This document shows positions 17,291-25,965 of a stretch of 59,920 nucleotides of DNA, piece after piece (position 1 is the first letter of the stretch; each line of letters opens with the position of its first letter). The position numbers were made by a program, and so were the translations under genes. The notes below the pieces were generated by a model. The model searched no databases. It saw only the letters and a list, made by a program, of their open reading frames with translations, and was not told the DNA's origin. The stretch comes from Desulfobacterales bacterium (GTDB lineage Bacteria > Desulfobacterota > Desulfobacteria > Desulfobacterales > SpSt-501): positions 1 to 59,920 of the forward strand of contig JAUQXK010000009.1 in NCBI GenBank assembly GCA_030834695.1, in the 5' to 3' direction.

Positions 17291-18586
17291 TCACGGCAGT
17301 TTGGCTTCGGTGAATTTTTTCAGAATCATGAGAAAGACTAGCCCTGCGAGAGCCAAGCCCAAAAACACCGCAAAGCCCTGGGAATAGCCGGCCGCACCGC
17401 TCAAGCGCACGAAAAGCCCCAGGGCCGGAGGCAGGACAAAGCCGCCGAAGGCGCCCAGCCCCCCGATGATGCCGGCGGCGCCGCCGACCGCCTTGGGAGT
17501 GAACCGCGGGACGAGCTTGAAAACGGCGGCGTTCGCGACCCCCATCCCCAGCGCAAGCAGCATCTGGCCGATGAACGCCGCAGCCATCGACATCCCGCCG
17601 GCGAAAATCACCAAAGCTCCCGCCGCAACCACCGCAAATGAAAGCTGAGCGACCAGCAAACCGCCGAGTTTGTCGGAGGCGATCCCTCCGAACACCCGCA
17701 GGATGCTGGTTGAGAGGGAAAAGGCGGCCGTCAGGAATCCGGCCTGGACGAGACTGATCTTGAAAAAATCGGTCCAGAAGGTCGGGAGCCACACCGTGAG
17801 GGCGATGAATCCGCCGAAGCTGATGAAATAGAGAAAAGTCAGCACCCAGGTCCGCCAGTCCGCTCCGGCCTTGCGGATGGAATCCATGGCCTTGCCCGAC
17901 GGAACCAGTTCTTCCCCGCAGGCCAGGAGCAGGGCATCGGGATCAATGTTCATGCCCATTTCCCTGTATTGGAAATAGGGCGCGTCTCGCATGCGCGCCC
18001 AAACCAGTCCCGTCATCACCAGCAGGGCGGCCAGCCACAGCACGTAGGACCAGGTGAACCCGAGTCTCACCACGAGAAACGGCAGCAGCAGGGCGAAGAT
18101 CCCCGGCGCCAGGTTTCCCAGGCCGCCGTAGACGGCCAGCGCCGTTCCCTGCTTGCGCTGGGGATACCAGTAGGATACGGCCGGCACTCCCACCGAGAAC
18201 ACCGCGATGCCGCAGCCGCACAGAATGCCGAAGATCAGGAAGAAGGGGTAATGGGATGCCTGAGGCGTGCCGACGATGCTGAACATCGCCGTGATCCCGG
18301 CAACCCCCGCAGCGGCGAGCACCAGCAGGATCAGAATCGGTTTTTTACCGCCCATGCGGTCGACCATGGCCCCAAAGGGAATCCTCAGCAGGGATCCGGT
18401 CAGCGCCGGCGAAGCCGCCAGGATGCCCATAAGGAACGGCCCGACATCCATGGCCTGTTTCAGCTTGGGAACGATCGGCCCGAAGGCGGAAACGCCGGAG
18501 AACCCGGCGAAAAAGGCCAGCGTCGTCCACGCGAGGGCTGCGCGCGGGCTCGAAATCGCGTAGCAGACGTTCTCGTCATTCGTCAT
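17291..18586 (-). CDS. narK: NarK-type nitrate/nitrite MFS transporter
   Basis: Major facilitator protein with about 12 membrane helices, 431 residues from the ATG at 18586, which is preceded by AAAGGA; a TTG at 18607 is less likely. The start of helix 1 (LAWTTLAFFAGFSGVSAFGP) and the family segments RIPFGAMVDRMGGKKP and AVYGGLGNLAPGIFALLLP, with the nitrate-signature glycine-rich GGAAGIIGGLGAFGGFVLPP, fit the NarK/NasA nitrate porter group. It follows narI by 155 bp on the same strand, so it most likely imports nitrate or exports nitrite for the reductase. Confidence 0.92.
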   Translation of the reverse strand: MTNDENVCYAISSPRAALAWTTLAFFAGFSGVSAFGPIVPKLKQAMDVGPFLMGILAASPALTGSLLRIPFGAMVDRMGGKKPILILLVLAAAGVAGITAMFSIVGTPQASHYPFFLIFGILCGCGIAVFSVGVPAVSYWYPQRKQGTALAVYGGLGNLAPGIFALLLPFLVVRLGFTWSYVLWLAALLVMTGLVWARMRDAPYFQYREMGMNIDPDALLLACGEELVPSGKAMDSIRKAGADWRTWVLTFLYFISFGGFIALTVWLPTFWTDFFKISLVQAGFLTAAFSLSTSILRVFGGIASDKLGGLLVAQLSFAVVAAGALVIFAGGMSMAAAFIGQMLLALGMGVANAAVFKLVPRFTPKAVGGAAGIIGGLGAFGGFVLPPALGLFVRLSGAAGYSQGFAVFLGLALAGLVFLMILKKFTEAKLP

Positions 18587-18741
18587 GCGATGGATCCTTT
18601 GTTCCAAGTGCCAGGGTTCCGGGTTCTGCGTTCACGGATGGGACAGCACAAAAATAAAATAAAATCCCAACCGTTGAACCGTGAACCGTTGAACCCAAAT
18701 ACCTTTTCCCTGAACCCGAACTCTGAACGCTTCAACTCCTG

Positions 18742-19413
18742 TCAAGCCTCTACCCTTCGTCTAAACAGCAGCGGCCGTCTAAAAATGTAGAACAGCGGAA
18801 CGCTCCAGATGTGAACGAGCCGCGTAAAGGGCGAAAAAGCCAGCAGGCCAAAGGCAGCCAGGATGTGCAGCTTGTACTGGAACGGCACCTCGGTCATCAG
18901 ACCCGGGTCGGGCTGGAAGGTGAGGACTCCCCGGATCCAGGGCGCGATCGTGTCGAGCACGTGGAAGCCTCCGAAAAACACGTCGTAGGTTCCGACGCCG
19001 GTTACAAAAGCCAGCCCAAAAAGAACGGTGAAATCGGTGGCGGTCGTCATCAGCCGGATGCGCCGGATGAACAGCCGACGGTACAGCAAAATCAGCGTGC
19101 CGAAGAAGGCCGCCGACCCCACCACTCTTCCGGCGTAGTGCGCCAGAGCGGTGTGCGCAGCCGTGTCGATCCCGACCATATCGTACACGGTCTGCGGGAT
19201 CAGCAAGCCCGCGGCATGCCCGCCCAGGGTGCCGAGTATCCCGAAATGAAAAAGATAGGAGCCGAAGAACAGGGTCTTCTTCTCGATGAGCTCGCTGCCG
19301 TGGGAATTCCAGGCGTAGCGGTCGGTGATGTAGCGATAGGCATGGCCGACAACGAAAACGGCCAGACACAGATACGGGAAAGCCACAAACGCCAGCAGAT
19401 CGATCGTGCTCAT
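18742..19413 (-). CDS. narI: Respiratory nitrate reductase gamma subunit (cytochrome b) NarI
   Basis: Membrane diheme cytochrome b that oxidises quinol and passes electrons to NarH. The start at 19413 (MSTIDLLAFVAFPYL) follows AGGAG by a short spacer. The haem-ligand histidines H56 (YLFHFG) and H66 (GGHAAG) fall at the same numbers as in E. coli NarI, supporting this start; the second pair is in KLHILAAF (H183) and RLVHIWS (H201). Five membrane helices are expected. The narJ stop lies 1 bp upstream, so translation is probably coupled. Confidence 0.96.
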   Translation of the reverse strand: MSTIDLLAFVAFPYLCLAVFVVGHAYRYITDRYAWNSHGSELIEKKTLFFGSYLFHFGILGTLGGHAAGLLIPQTVYDMVGIDTAAHTALAHYAGRVVGSAAFFGTLILLYRRLFIRRIRLMTTATDFTVLFGLAFVTGVGTYDVFFGGFHVLDTIAPWIRGVLTFQPDPGLMTEVPFQYKLHILAAFGLLAFSPFTRLVHIWSVPLFYIFRRPLLFRRRVEA

Positions 19414-19414
19414 G

Positions 19415-19984
19415 TCAGACTCCTGAATCACCGGCCGCCGGACTCCCGGCCGATGAAATGGAAACGTCTCCCGCTTGGGGGGCCAAGCCGCCCAGCAGCT
19501 CCAGCGGGACGGCGTACGGCGAGCCGCTTTCCCTTAAGTGGCGGGTGATGGCGGGTATGGTGGTGAGGCACCGCCGGATCACCACGTTTTTTTCAGCCGC
19601 GGCGGATACGGTAAGGAACTCGAGTACCAGCGGCAGAAAATCCGGCAGTTCGTTCACCGCCGGTTCGAAGCCGTCCCTGCGGTAGGCCTCCAGCAGTTCC
19701 GCCAGCGCCCGTCCGCGGTCTTCGCGGTCCCCCATGAGATGGTAGGTGAGGTTCAGACTGGCCGCAGGGTTCATGTCGAAGGCCGCCGTGTAATGCTCTT
19801 GAAGGTTCAGCAGCGACTGCGCCCTCAACCGCGCCAAGAAGGCGGACAGATGCTCCCGCGCTTGCGGGTCGTTCAATCCCGCCGCCGCGGCCTCCATTTC
19901 GGGAAGCGCCTCCAGCGTCTGCGCGTCGGGAAAAGCCAGGCACAGGCTCAACAGCTTCAGCAGGGCTCTCTTTTCATCCGTCAT
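19415..19984 (-). CDS. narJ: Nitrate reductase molybdenum cofactor assembly chaperone NarJ
   Basis: Cytoplasmic TorD/NarJ-family chaperone required to insert molybdenum cofactor into NarG; it is not part of the final enzyme. The 189-residue protein has the typical start KRALLKLLSLCLAFPDAQTL, LNLQEHYTAAFDMNPAASLN, and NELPDFLPLVLEFL, the family's conserved helix. It overlaps narH by 4 bp (ATGA). Confidence 0.94.
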   Translation of the reverse strand: MTDEKRALLKLLSLCLAFPDAQTLEALPEMEAAAAGLNDPQAREHLSAFLARLRAQSLLNLQEHYTAAFDMNPAASLNLTYHLMGDREDRGRALAELLEAYRRDGFEPAVNELPDFLPLVLEFLTVSAAAEKNVVIRRCLTTIPAITRHLRESGSPYAVPLELLGGLAPQAGDVSISSAGSPAAGDSGV

Positions 19985-21399
19985 CGCGGGTACCCGCAGC
20001 TTCCCTGTTCGATGTAGGGCGAGGTCTCATCGATTCGGTTGACCGTCGGCAGCACGAACCGTTCGCTGTGATAGGCGAGCGCCAAAAGCCGGTACATGTC
20101 TTCGGCCGCCGGCGCGCTCAGGCCAACGGCGTCGAGCACGGATAGGTCCGCCGTCTGTCCCAGCCGTGCCGAACGCATGTAAGCGCGCAGGGCCGCCAGG
20201 CGCTTCAGAGCCAATCTTACCGGCTCCTCGTCGCCCGCCGTGAGCAGGTTGGCCAGATACATCACCGGAATGCGCAGCGAGTCGATGCCGTTCAGCGGCC
20301 CGGCTGCATCCATCGCAGGGCTGGCGGGGCTCAAAGGCGGCACGTACCAGACCATCGGCAGGGTGCGGAACTCCGGGTGCAGCGGCAGCGCCAGGCGCCA
20401 CTCCTTGATCAACCGGTAGACCGGTGAGCGCCGCGCCGCCGCGAGATAGTTCTCGGCGATCCCCTGGCGCGCGGCCTCGACGGCCACCTGGGGATCATGC
20501 GGGTCGAGCATGACGCCGAGGTGCTCGGGGTAGACGGACCGCACGTCCGTCGCGGCCGCAGCTTCCCGAATGCGCTCGGCGTCGTAGAGCAGGACGCCGA
20601 TGTAGCGGATGCGGCCGACACAGCTGTGGGCGCACAGCGTCGGCAGGCCGGCTTCTGTGCGGGGGTAGCAGAACAGGCACTTCTCCGCCCGGCCGGTTTT
20701 CCAGTTGAAATAGGTCTTCTTGTAAGGGCAGCCGGAGACACAGAAGCGCCAGCCCCGGCAGCGCTCCTGGTCCACGAGCACGATGCCGTCCTCGTCGCGT
20801 TTGTAAAGCGCGCCGGAAGGGCAGGAGGCGACGCAGGCCGGGTTGAGGCAGTGCTCGCACAGCCGGGGCAGGTACAGAAAGAACACGTTTTTGAACTGCA
20901 GATAGATGGCGTAGTCCAGCCCCTTGAAGTTCACGTCCTCGGAGCCCGTCTCACTGACGCCCGCGAGGTCGTCCTCCCAGTTCGGCCCCCAGTTGATCTC
21001 CATGCTGGCGTCGTTCAACTGCGAGCGCGGCCGCAGCGACGGCTGGTGCTTCTTGCCCGGCCCGCTGACGAGCTTCCCGTAGTCGTACGTCCAGGGTTCG
21101 TAGTAGTCGTCGATGGTGGGCAGGTCGGGGTTGTGGAAGATGCCGGCCAGTCGGCGGGCCTTGTTCCCGGCCCGGAGGGACAGCTGCCTGCCCTTCAGCG
21201 CCCAGCCGCCCTTGTGGATCTCCTGGTTCTCCCATTTTTTGGGGTAGCCGATGCCCGGCTTGGTCTCCACGTTGTTGAACCACATGTATTCGGCGCCCTT
21301 GCGGTTGGTCCAGACGTTCTTGCAGGGGATGCTGCAGGTGTGGCAGCCGATGCACTTGTCCAGGTTCAACACCATCGCGAACTGGGCTTTAATCTTCAT
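19981..21399 (-). CDS. narH: Respiratory nitrate reductase beta subunit NarH
   Basis: Iron-sulfur electron conduit between NarI and NarG on the cytoplasmic face. The 472-residue protein begins MKIKAQFAMVLNLDKCIGCH with the first cluster motif CIGCHTCSIPC. CEHCLNPACVASC and CRGWRFCVSGCPYKK follow; the tryptophan in CRGW marks the [3Fe-4S] site as in E. coli. CLFCYPRTEAGLPTLC and the C-terminal NarH domain are complete. It overlaps narG by 11 bp. Confidence 0.97.
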   Translation of the reverse strand: MKIKAQFAMVLNLDKCIGCHTCSIPCKNVWTNRKGAEYMWFNNVETKPGIGYPKKWENQEIHKGGWALKGRQLSLRAGNKARRLAGIFHNPDLPTIDDYYEPWTYDYGKLVSGPGKKHQPSLRPRSQLNDASMEINWGPNWEDDLAGVSETGSEDVNFKGLDYAIYLQFKNVFFLYLPRLCEHCLNPACVASCPSGALYKRDEDGIVLVDQERCRGWRFCVSGCPYKKTYFNWKTGRAEKCLFCYPRTEAGLPTLCAHSCVGRIRYIGVLLYDAERIREAAAATDVRSVYPEHLGVMLDPHDPQVAVEAARQGIAENYLAAARRSPVYRLIKEWRLALPLHPEFRTLPMVWYVPPLSPASPAMDAAGPLNGIDSLRIPVMYLANLLTAGDEEPVRLALKRLAALRAYMRSARLGQTADLSVLDAVGLSAPAAEDMYRLLALAYHSERFVLPTVNRIDETSPYIEQGSCGYPR

Positions 21400-24300
21400 A
21401 CCACTCGACCTCCCCGGCCTTGCGCACCACGATCACCTCGTCACGCTGGGAACCGACGGGGCCATAGTAGTTGAAGCCGTAGCTGAGCTGGGCGTAGCCG
21501 CCGATCATGTGGGTGGGCTTGACCATGATGCGCGTGACGCTGTTGTGGGTGCCGCCACGCTGGCCGGAGAGCGGCGCGCCCGGGGTGTTGATGAGCCGCT
21601 CCTGAGCGTGGTACATAAAGGCCTTGCCCGGCGGGATGCGGTGGCTGACCACGGCCTTGGCCATCACCACCCCGTTGACGTTGAAACACTCCAGCCAGTC
21701 GCTGTCCGCAACTCCGATCGAGGCGGCGTCCTCGTTGTTGAGCCAGATGGCCTCCCCACCCCGAAAAAGCGTCAGCATGGTGAGCGTGTCGGAGTAAGTG
21801 CTGTGGATCGACCACTTGGAGTGGGGGGTGAGATAATTCAGCACCAGCTCCTTTCCCGCTTCGCGCCGGACGTCGGTCGAGCCGAGGGCCGCCATGTCGA
21901 CCGGCGGCCGGAACACCGGCAGGCCCTCGCCGAAGTGCCGCATCCAGGGGTGGTCCAGGTAGAAGTGGGCCCGGCCCGTCAGGGTCCGGAACGGGACTTT
22001 CTCCTCGATGTTGATCACGAAGGGCGAATAGCGCCGCTGCTCGGACTCGATGCCGCTCCACACCGGGGTGGTGATGATCTTGCGGGGCTGGGCGCTGATG
22101 TCCTCGAAGCTGTATTTGTCGCTCTTGCGGGCCACGCTCAGGTGGGTGAGAGAAAGCCCGGTGCGCTTCTCGAGCGGCCCCCAGGACTTCATCGCCGTCG
22201 CGCCGTTGGTTTCGGGCGCGAGCATGAGGATCGTCTCGGCCACCTGCCGACCGGTCTCGAGCAGGGGCATGCCGTAGCTCACCCCGGGGGCGGTCACCGT
22301 GCCGAGCTTCTCCTTGAGCTCGGCGTATTCCTCCTCCGCCGTCCACATGATCCCCTTGGAGCCCACCCCCGGTTTCGCGGCCAGCGGGCCGAGGGCCGTC
22401 ATCATGCGATAGGCGTCGGCGTAGTTGCGTTTGACCACGGCGAGGCTGGGCATGGTCTTGCCGGGCACCGGCTCGCACTCGCCCTTGCGCCAGTCCCGGA
22501 CTTCAGACTGGGCGATCTCGCCCGGACTGTCGTGCAGCAGCGGAGTGGCCACCAGGTCGCGCGCCTCCTTGAGGTGGACGGCGGCGAGCTCGGAGAACTT
22601 GGCGGCGATGGCCTTGAACTGGTCCCAGTTGGTGCGCGCCTCCCAAGGCGGGTCCACCGCCGGGTTGAAGGGGTGGATGAAGGGGTGCATGTCGGTGGTG
22701 TTGAGATCGTGCATCTCGTACCAGCCGGCCGCGGGCAGGGCCACGTCGGCGTACATGGCGCTCGTGGACATGCGGATCTCGAGGGTCACGAGCAGGTCGA
22801 GCTTTCCTTCCGGGGCGCGCTCGCGCCAGGTAACTTCTTGCGGCCGCAGGGGGCTCTCGGTGTTCAGGACCGCGCTGTCCACCCCGAGCAGGTGTTTCAG
22901 GAAATACTCATGACCCTTGGAGCTCGCGCCGAGCAGGTTCGCGCGCCAGAGGAAAAGCACGCGCGGGAAGTTGGCCGGATGGTCGGGGTCCTCGACGGCG
23001 AAGCGCACCTCGCCCCTCTTGAGCCGCGCCACCACATGGGCGAGGACTTCGGCATCCGAGGCTGCGCCGGCCGCGACGGCCTCGCGGACGAGCTCGATCG
23101 GGTTGCGGTCGAACTGCGGAAAGGAGGGCAGCCACCCCAAGCGGGCGGCGATCACGTTGCAGTCGGCCGGGTGCCGCGGCGCCGCGCCGGAGGCGAGCGG
23201 TGAGGCCATCGACGCCAGGTCCAGATTGTCGTAACGCCACTGGTCGGTCGCAAAGTACCAGAGCGAGGTTCCGTTCTGCTGGCGCGGCGGCCGGCGCCAA
23301 TCCAGGCCGAAAGCCACTTGGGACCAGGCCGCCTGGGGCCTCACCTTTTCCTGACCCACGTAGTGCGCCCAGCCGCCGCCGTTGACTCCCTGGCAGCCGC
23401 AGAGGGTAGTCAGGTTGAGGATGGATCGGTAGATCATGTCGCTGTGGAACCAGTGGTTGGTCCCGGCGCCGAGGAAGATCATGGACTTGCCCTGGGTCTT
23501 TTCCGCGTTCTCCGCGAACTCGCGGGCCACCCGGATCGCTTCCAGCGCCGGTACCCCGGTGATGGCCTCCTGCCAAGCGGGCGTGAAGGCCCGCGGGTCG
23601 TCGTAGCCGGAGGGGTAATCTTCTTTGTGCGCATCCGTCTCCTTGCGACGCACCCCCAGGTGGGCGGCCAGGAGGTCGAAGACCGTCGTGACCGTGACGG
23701 TGCCGGAGGGCGTCTGAACCTCTCTGACCGGGACGACACCGGCGCGGGCGCCGGCGCCGCTCACCTCGAAAAGCGGGGAGTGCACCCGGACCCAGCGCTC
23801 GGCGGACGACGCGAAGGTGAGCAGTGGGTCGATGGCGGCATCGGTGGCCGAGTCCTTCAGATTCAGGTTCCAGCGGCCCTCCTCGCTCCAGCGGAAGCCG
23901 ATGCTGCCGTTCGGCACCACGAACCGGCCGGAGGCGGCGTCACAGAGCACGGTCTTCCACTCGGCGTTGGTCAGGGACTGGCCCAGGTCTGAGGCCCGTA
24001 AAAACCGGCCGGCCTTGAAATCTCCCTGGTGATCGTCCAGCACGACCACAAACGGCAGGTCGGTATAGGCTTTGGCGTAGGATGTGAAATACTCGCTCGA
24101 CCGGTCGATGTAGAACTCCCGGAGGATGACGTGGCTCATCGCCATGGCGAGAGCCGCGTCCGTCCCGGCCCGGGCCGGCAGCCAGGTGTCCGCGAACTTG
24201 ACGTACTCGGCGTAGTCCGGCGCCACGGCCGCCACGCGCGCGCCGCGGTAGCGCGCCTCGGTGAAGAAGTGCGCGTCCGGCGTGCGCGTCATGGGCAGAT

Positions 24301-25105
24301 TGGTGCCCCAGACGATCATGTACGAGGACTCGTACCAGTCGGCGCTTTCCGGCACGTCGGTCTGCTCGCCCCACATCTGGGGCGAGGCCGGCGGCAGGTC
24401 GCAGTACCAGTCGTAGAAGCTTGCCAGCACCCCGCCGATCAGCGACAGAAAGCGCGCTCCGGAGGCGTAGCAGACCATGGACATGGCCGGGATCGGCGTG
24501 AACCCGAAAATGCGGTCGGGGCCGTACGTCTGGATGGTGTGGATGAGGGACGCAGCCACCAGCGTCGCCGCTTCGTCCCAGGACACCCGCACGAACCCGC
24601 CCTTGCCGCGAACCGCCTGGTAGCTCTTGCGCTTGGCCTCGTCCGTGACGATGCTGCGCCAGGCGGCCACCGGGTCTGGCTGCGCGGCCAGAGCCTCGCG
24701 CCAGAGCGCCAGCAGGGTCGAACGCATCAGCGGGTGCTTCAGGCGCACCGGGCTGTAAGTGTACCAGGAGTAGGTCGCACCGCGCGGGCAGCCGCGGGGT
24801 TCGTGATTGGGGAAGCCCGCGCCGCAGCCGGGGTAGTCCGTGCGCTGGGTCTCCCAGACGATAATCCCGTTCTTGACGTAGACGTCCCAGGAACAGGAGC
24901 CCGTGCAGTTGACGCCGTGGGTGGAGCGGACTTTCTTGTCGTACTGCCAGCGGCGGCGGTAAAAGTCCTCCCATTCACGCTGGCCGCAGCGGACCTGGCC
25001 CCAGCCGCCGGACACCGTCTCTTCCCGGCAGCCTTCTTTGCCGCCCAAGGGGCGAAGGAACCTTAGTTTGGAAAGAAAACCATCGGTAGGCACAGGCACC
25101 TCCAT
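21389..25105 (-). CDS. narG: Respiratory nitrate reductase alpha subunit NarG
   Basis: Catalytic subunit carrying bis-MGD molybdenum and FS0; reduces nitrate to nitrite. About 1238 residues, the full family length. The FS0 ligands are in HGVNCTGSCSWDVYV and RGCPRGATYSW. YCDLPPASPQMWGEQTDVPE contains the aspartate that ligates Mo in NarG, which separates it from NapA (Cys) and formate dehydrogenase (Cys/Sec). The N-terminus FLSKLRFLRPL resembles the vestigial twin-arginine remnant of cytoplasmic NarG. The ATG at 25105 has no good Shine-Dalgarno, while a GTG at 25093 has GGAGG five bases upstream, so the true start may be 12 bp in. An FNR/HcpR-like palindrome lies at 25201. Confidence 0.97.
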   Translation of the reverse strand: MEVPVPTDGFLSKLRFLRPLGGKEGCREETVSGGWGQVRCGQREWEDFYRRRWQYDKKVRSTHGVNCTGSCSWDVYVKNGIIVWETQRTDYPGCGAGFPNHEPRGCPRGATYSWYTYSPVRLKHPLMRSTLLALWREALAAQPDPVAAWRSIVTDEAKRKSYQAVRGKGGFVRVSWDEAATLVAASLIHTIQTYGPDRIFGFTPIPAMSMVCYASGARFLSLIGGVLASFYDWYCDLPPASPQMWGEQTDVPESADWYESSYMIVWGTNLPMTRTPDAHFFTEARYRGARVAAVAPDYAEYVKFADTWLPARAGTDAALAMAMSHVILREFYIDRSSEYFTSYAKAYTDLPFVVVLDDHQGDFKAGRFLRASDLGQSLTNAEWKTVLCDAASGRFVVPNGSIGFRWSEEGRWNLNLKDSATDAAIDPLLTFASSAERWVRVHSPLFEVSGAGARAGVVPVREVQTPSGTVTVTTVFDLLAAHLGVRRKETDAHKEDYPSGYDDPRAFTPAWQEAITGVPALEAIRVAREFAENAEKTQGKSMIFLGAGTNHWFHSDMIYRSILNLTTLCGCQGVNGGGWAHYVGQEKVRPQAAWSQVAFGLDWRRPPRQQNGTSLWYFATDQWRYDNLDLASMASPLASGAAPRHPADCNVIAARLGWLPSFPQFDRNPIELVREAVAAGAASDAEVLAHVVARLKRGEVRFAVEDPDHPANFPRVLFLWRANLLGASSKGHEYFLKHLLGVDSAVLNTESPLRPQEVTWRERAPEGKLDLLVTLEIRMSTSAMYADVALPAAGWYEMHDLNTTDMHPFIHPFNPAVDPPWEARTNWDQFKAIAAKFSELAAVHLKEARDLVATPLLHDSPGEIAQSEVRDWRKGECEPVPGKTMPSLAVVKRNYADAYRMMTALGPLAAKPGVGSKGIMWTAEEEYAELKEKLGTVTAPGVSYGMPLLETGRQVAETILMLAPETNGATAMKSWGPLEKRTGLSLTHLSVARKSDKYSFEDISAQPRKIITTPVWSGIESEQRRYSPFVINIEEKVPFRTLTGRAHFYLDHPWMRHFGEGLPVFRPPVDMAALGSTDVRREAGKELVLNYLTPHSKWSIHSTYSDTLTMLTLFRGGEAIWLNNEDAASIGVADSDWLECFNVNGVVMAKAVVSHRIPPGKAFMYHAQERLINTPGAPLSGQRGGTHNSVTRIMVKPTHMIGGYAQLSYGFNYYGPVGSQRDEVIVVRKAGEVEWYED

Positions 25106-25200
25106 TGAATGAAACGCATCGTGAAACCGGGTCTGAGGAGCCCAGAGCAAAGGATTGGAATACTGAATCGTTTTATACGCCCGTCGTGGGAAGCGATAAA

Positions 25201-25214
25201 TTGACTTAAGTCAA
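25201..25214. promoter_or_regulatory. HcpR/FNR-type operator upstream of narGHJI
   Basis: A perfect 14-bp palindrome TTGACTTAAGTCAA. It matches the TTGAC-N4-GTCAA form described for HcpR sites in deltaproteobacteria and resembles FNR/CRP sites. It lies 96-108 bp before the narG start and 10 bp after the end of the amidotransferase gene. A related site precedes hcp at 27667. Confidence 0.7.
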
Positions 25215-25224
25215 AAGCGCTCTC

Positions 25225-25917
25225 TCAGTCGGGCGTTCGTGTGATGTAAGACAGCACGCCATCCATGAGCCTGTTGATTCCACGATACGCTTCATCAGGG
25301 ACGGACCGAAGGGCATGCTCGGTTTGGATATATTCGCCGGCGACCAGCTCACTGCGGCAGTGGTGGATGATCTGGTCCGCGGTCTCCGGCGTGGTTTCCA
25401 GGTGGAACTGCAGGCCGATCACGTTTCTCCCGATTTGAAACGCCTGGTTCTTACAGCCGGTACTGCTTGCGAGATGGACCGCACCGGACGGCAGGTCGAA
25501 CGTCTCGCCGTGCCAGTGAAAAACGGTCGTCTGCGGAGGAAAGCGGAACGCGTCCGAATCCGTTGATGCCGCCTGGACCGGAAACCAGCCGATCTCCTTG
25601 TTCGCATTGGCGAACACCCGGGCGCCCAGCGCGCTCGCGATCATCTGTGCGCCCAGGCACACGCCCAGGACTGGAAGCCCGCAACCCACAGCTTCCTTGA
25701 TGAACGCCTTCTCTTGTTTCAGCCACGGATGTTCGCGCTCATCGTTCACGCTCATGGGACCGCCCAGCGCGACCACGAAATCGACCGAACCCAGGTCCGG
25801 AAGCACCGCAGACTGGTAGAAGCGGGTGTAGTGCACTGCGGCTCCCCGTTCGGACAGCCAATTCGCGATGCTCCCGAGCCCTTCAAAAGGAACATGCTGA
25901 AGAACCTGTACCTGCAT
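25225..25917 (-). CDS. Class I glutamine amidotransferase-domain protein (GuaA/GATase1-like)
   Basis: A 230-residue stand-alone GATase1 domain. The nucleophile elbow is LGVCLGAQMIASALG (Cys about residue 87), and the His-Glu pair is in LQFHLETTPETAD (about 174-176), so the catalytic triad is complete. The oxyanion segment LGGPMSVNDE is also present. Stand-alone members may hydrolyse glutamine or gamma-glutamyl compounds; no synthetase partner is adjacent. It starts 48 bp after hcp on the same strand and is probably cotranscribed with it, which hints at ammonia or nitrogen-stress metabolism, but the substrate is unknown. Confidence 0.85.
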   Translation of the reverse strand: MQVQVLQHVPFEGLGSIANWLSERGAAVHYTRFYQSAVLPDLGSVDFVVALGGPMSVNDEREHPWLKQEKAFIKEAVGCGLPVLGVCLGAQMIASALGARVFANANKEIGWFPVQAASTDSDAFRFPPQTTVFHWHGETFDLPSGAVHLASSTGCKNQAFQIGRNVIGLQFHLETTPETADQIIHHCRSELVAGEYIQTEHALRSVPDEAYRGINRLMDGVLSYITRTPD

Positions 25918-25965
25918 CTTTTCGAACCCTTCTCCGGCTCAGACGACAACGGCCATCCGCGCCGA

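Noticed and set aside
18669-18695. Short tandem words (ccgttgaacc, gtgaaccgtt) between narI and narK
   Set aside because: Only about three imperfect 7-8 bp units in a low-complexity spacer; no structure or site is supported.
21251-23203. A 650-residue plus-strand frame across narG/narH
   Set aside because: It opposes two unmistakable nitrate reductase genes and resembles nothing.
21389-25105. narG as formate dehydrogenase or periplasmic Nap
   Set aside because: The YCDLPPASP aspartate ligand, lack of a Tat signal and NarHJI neighbours fix it as NarG.
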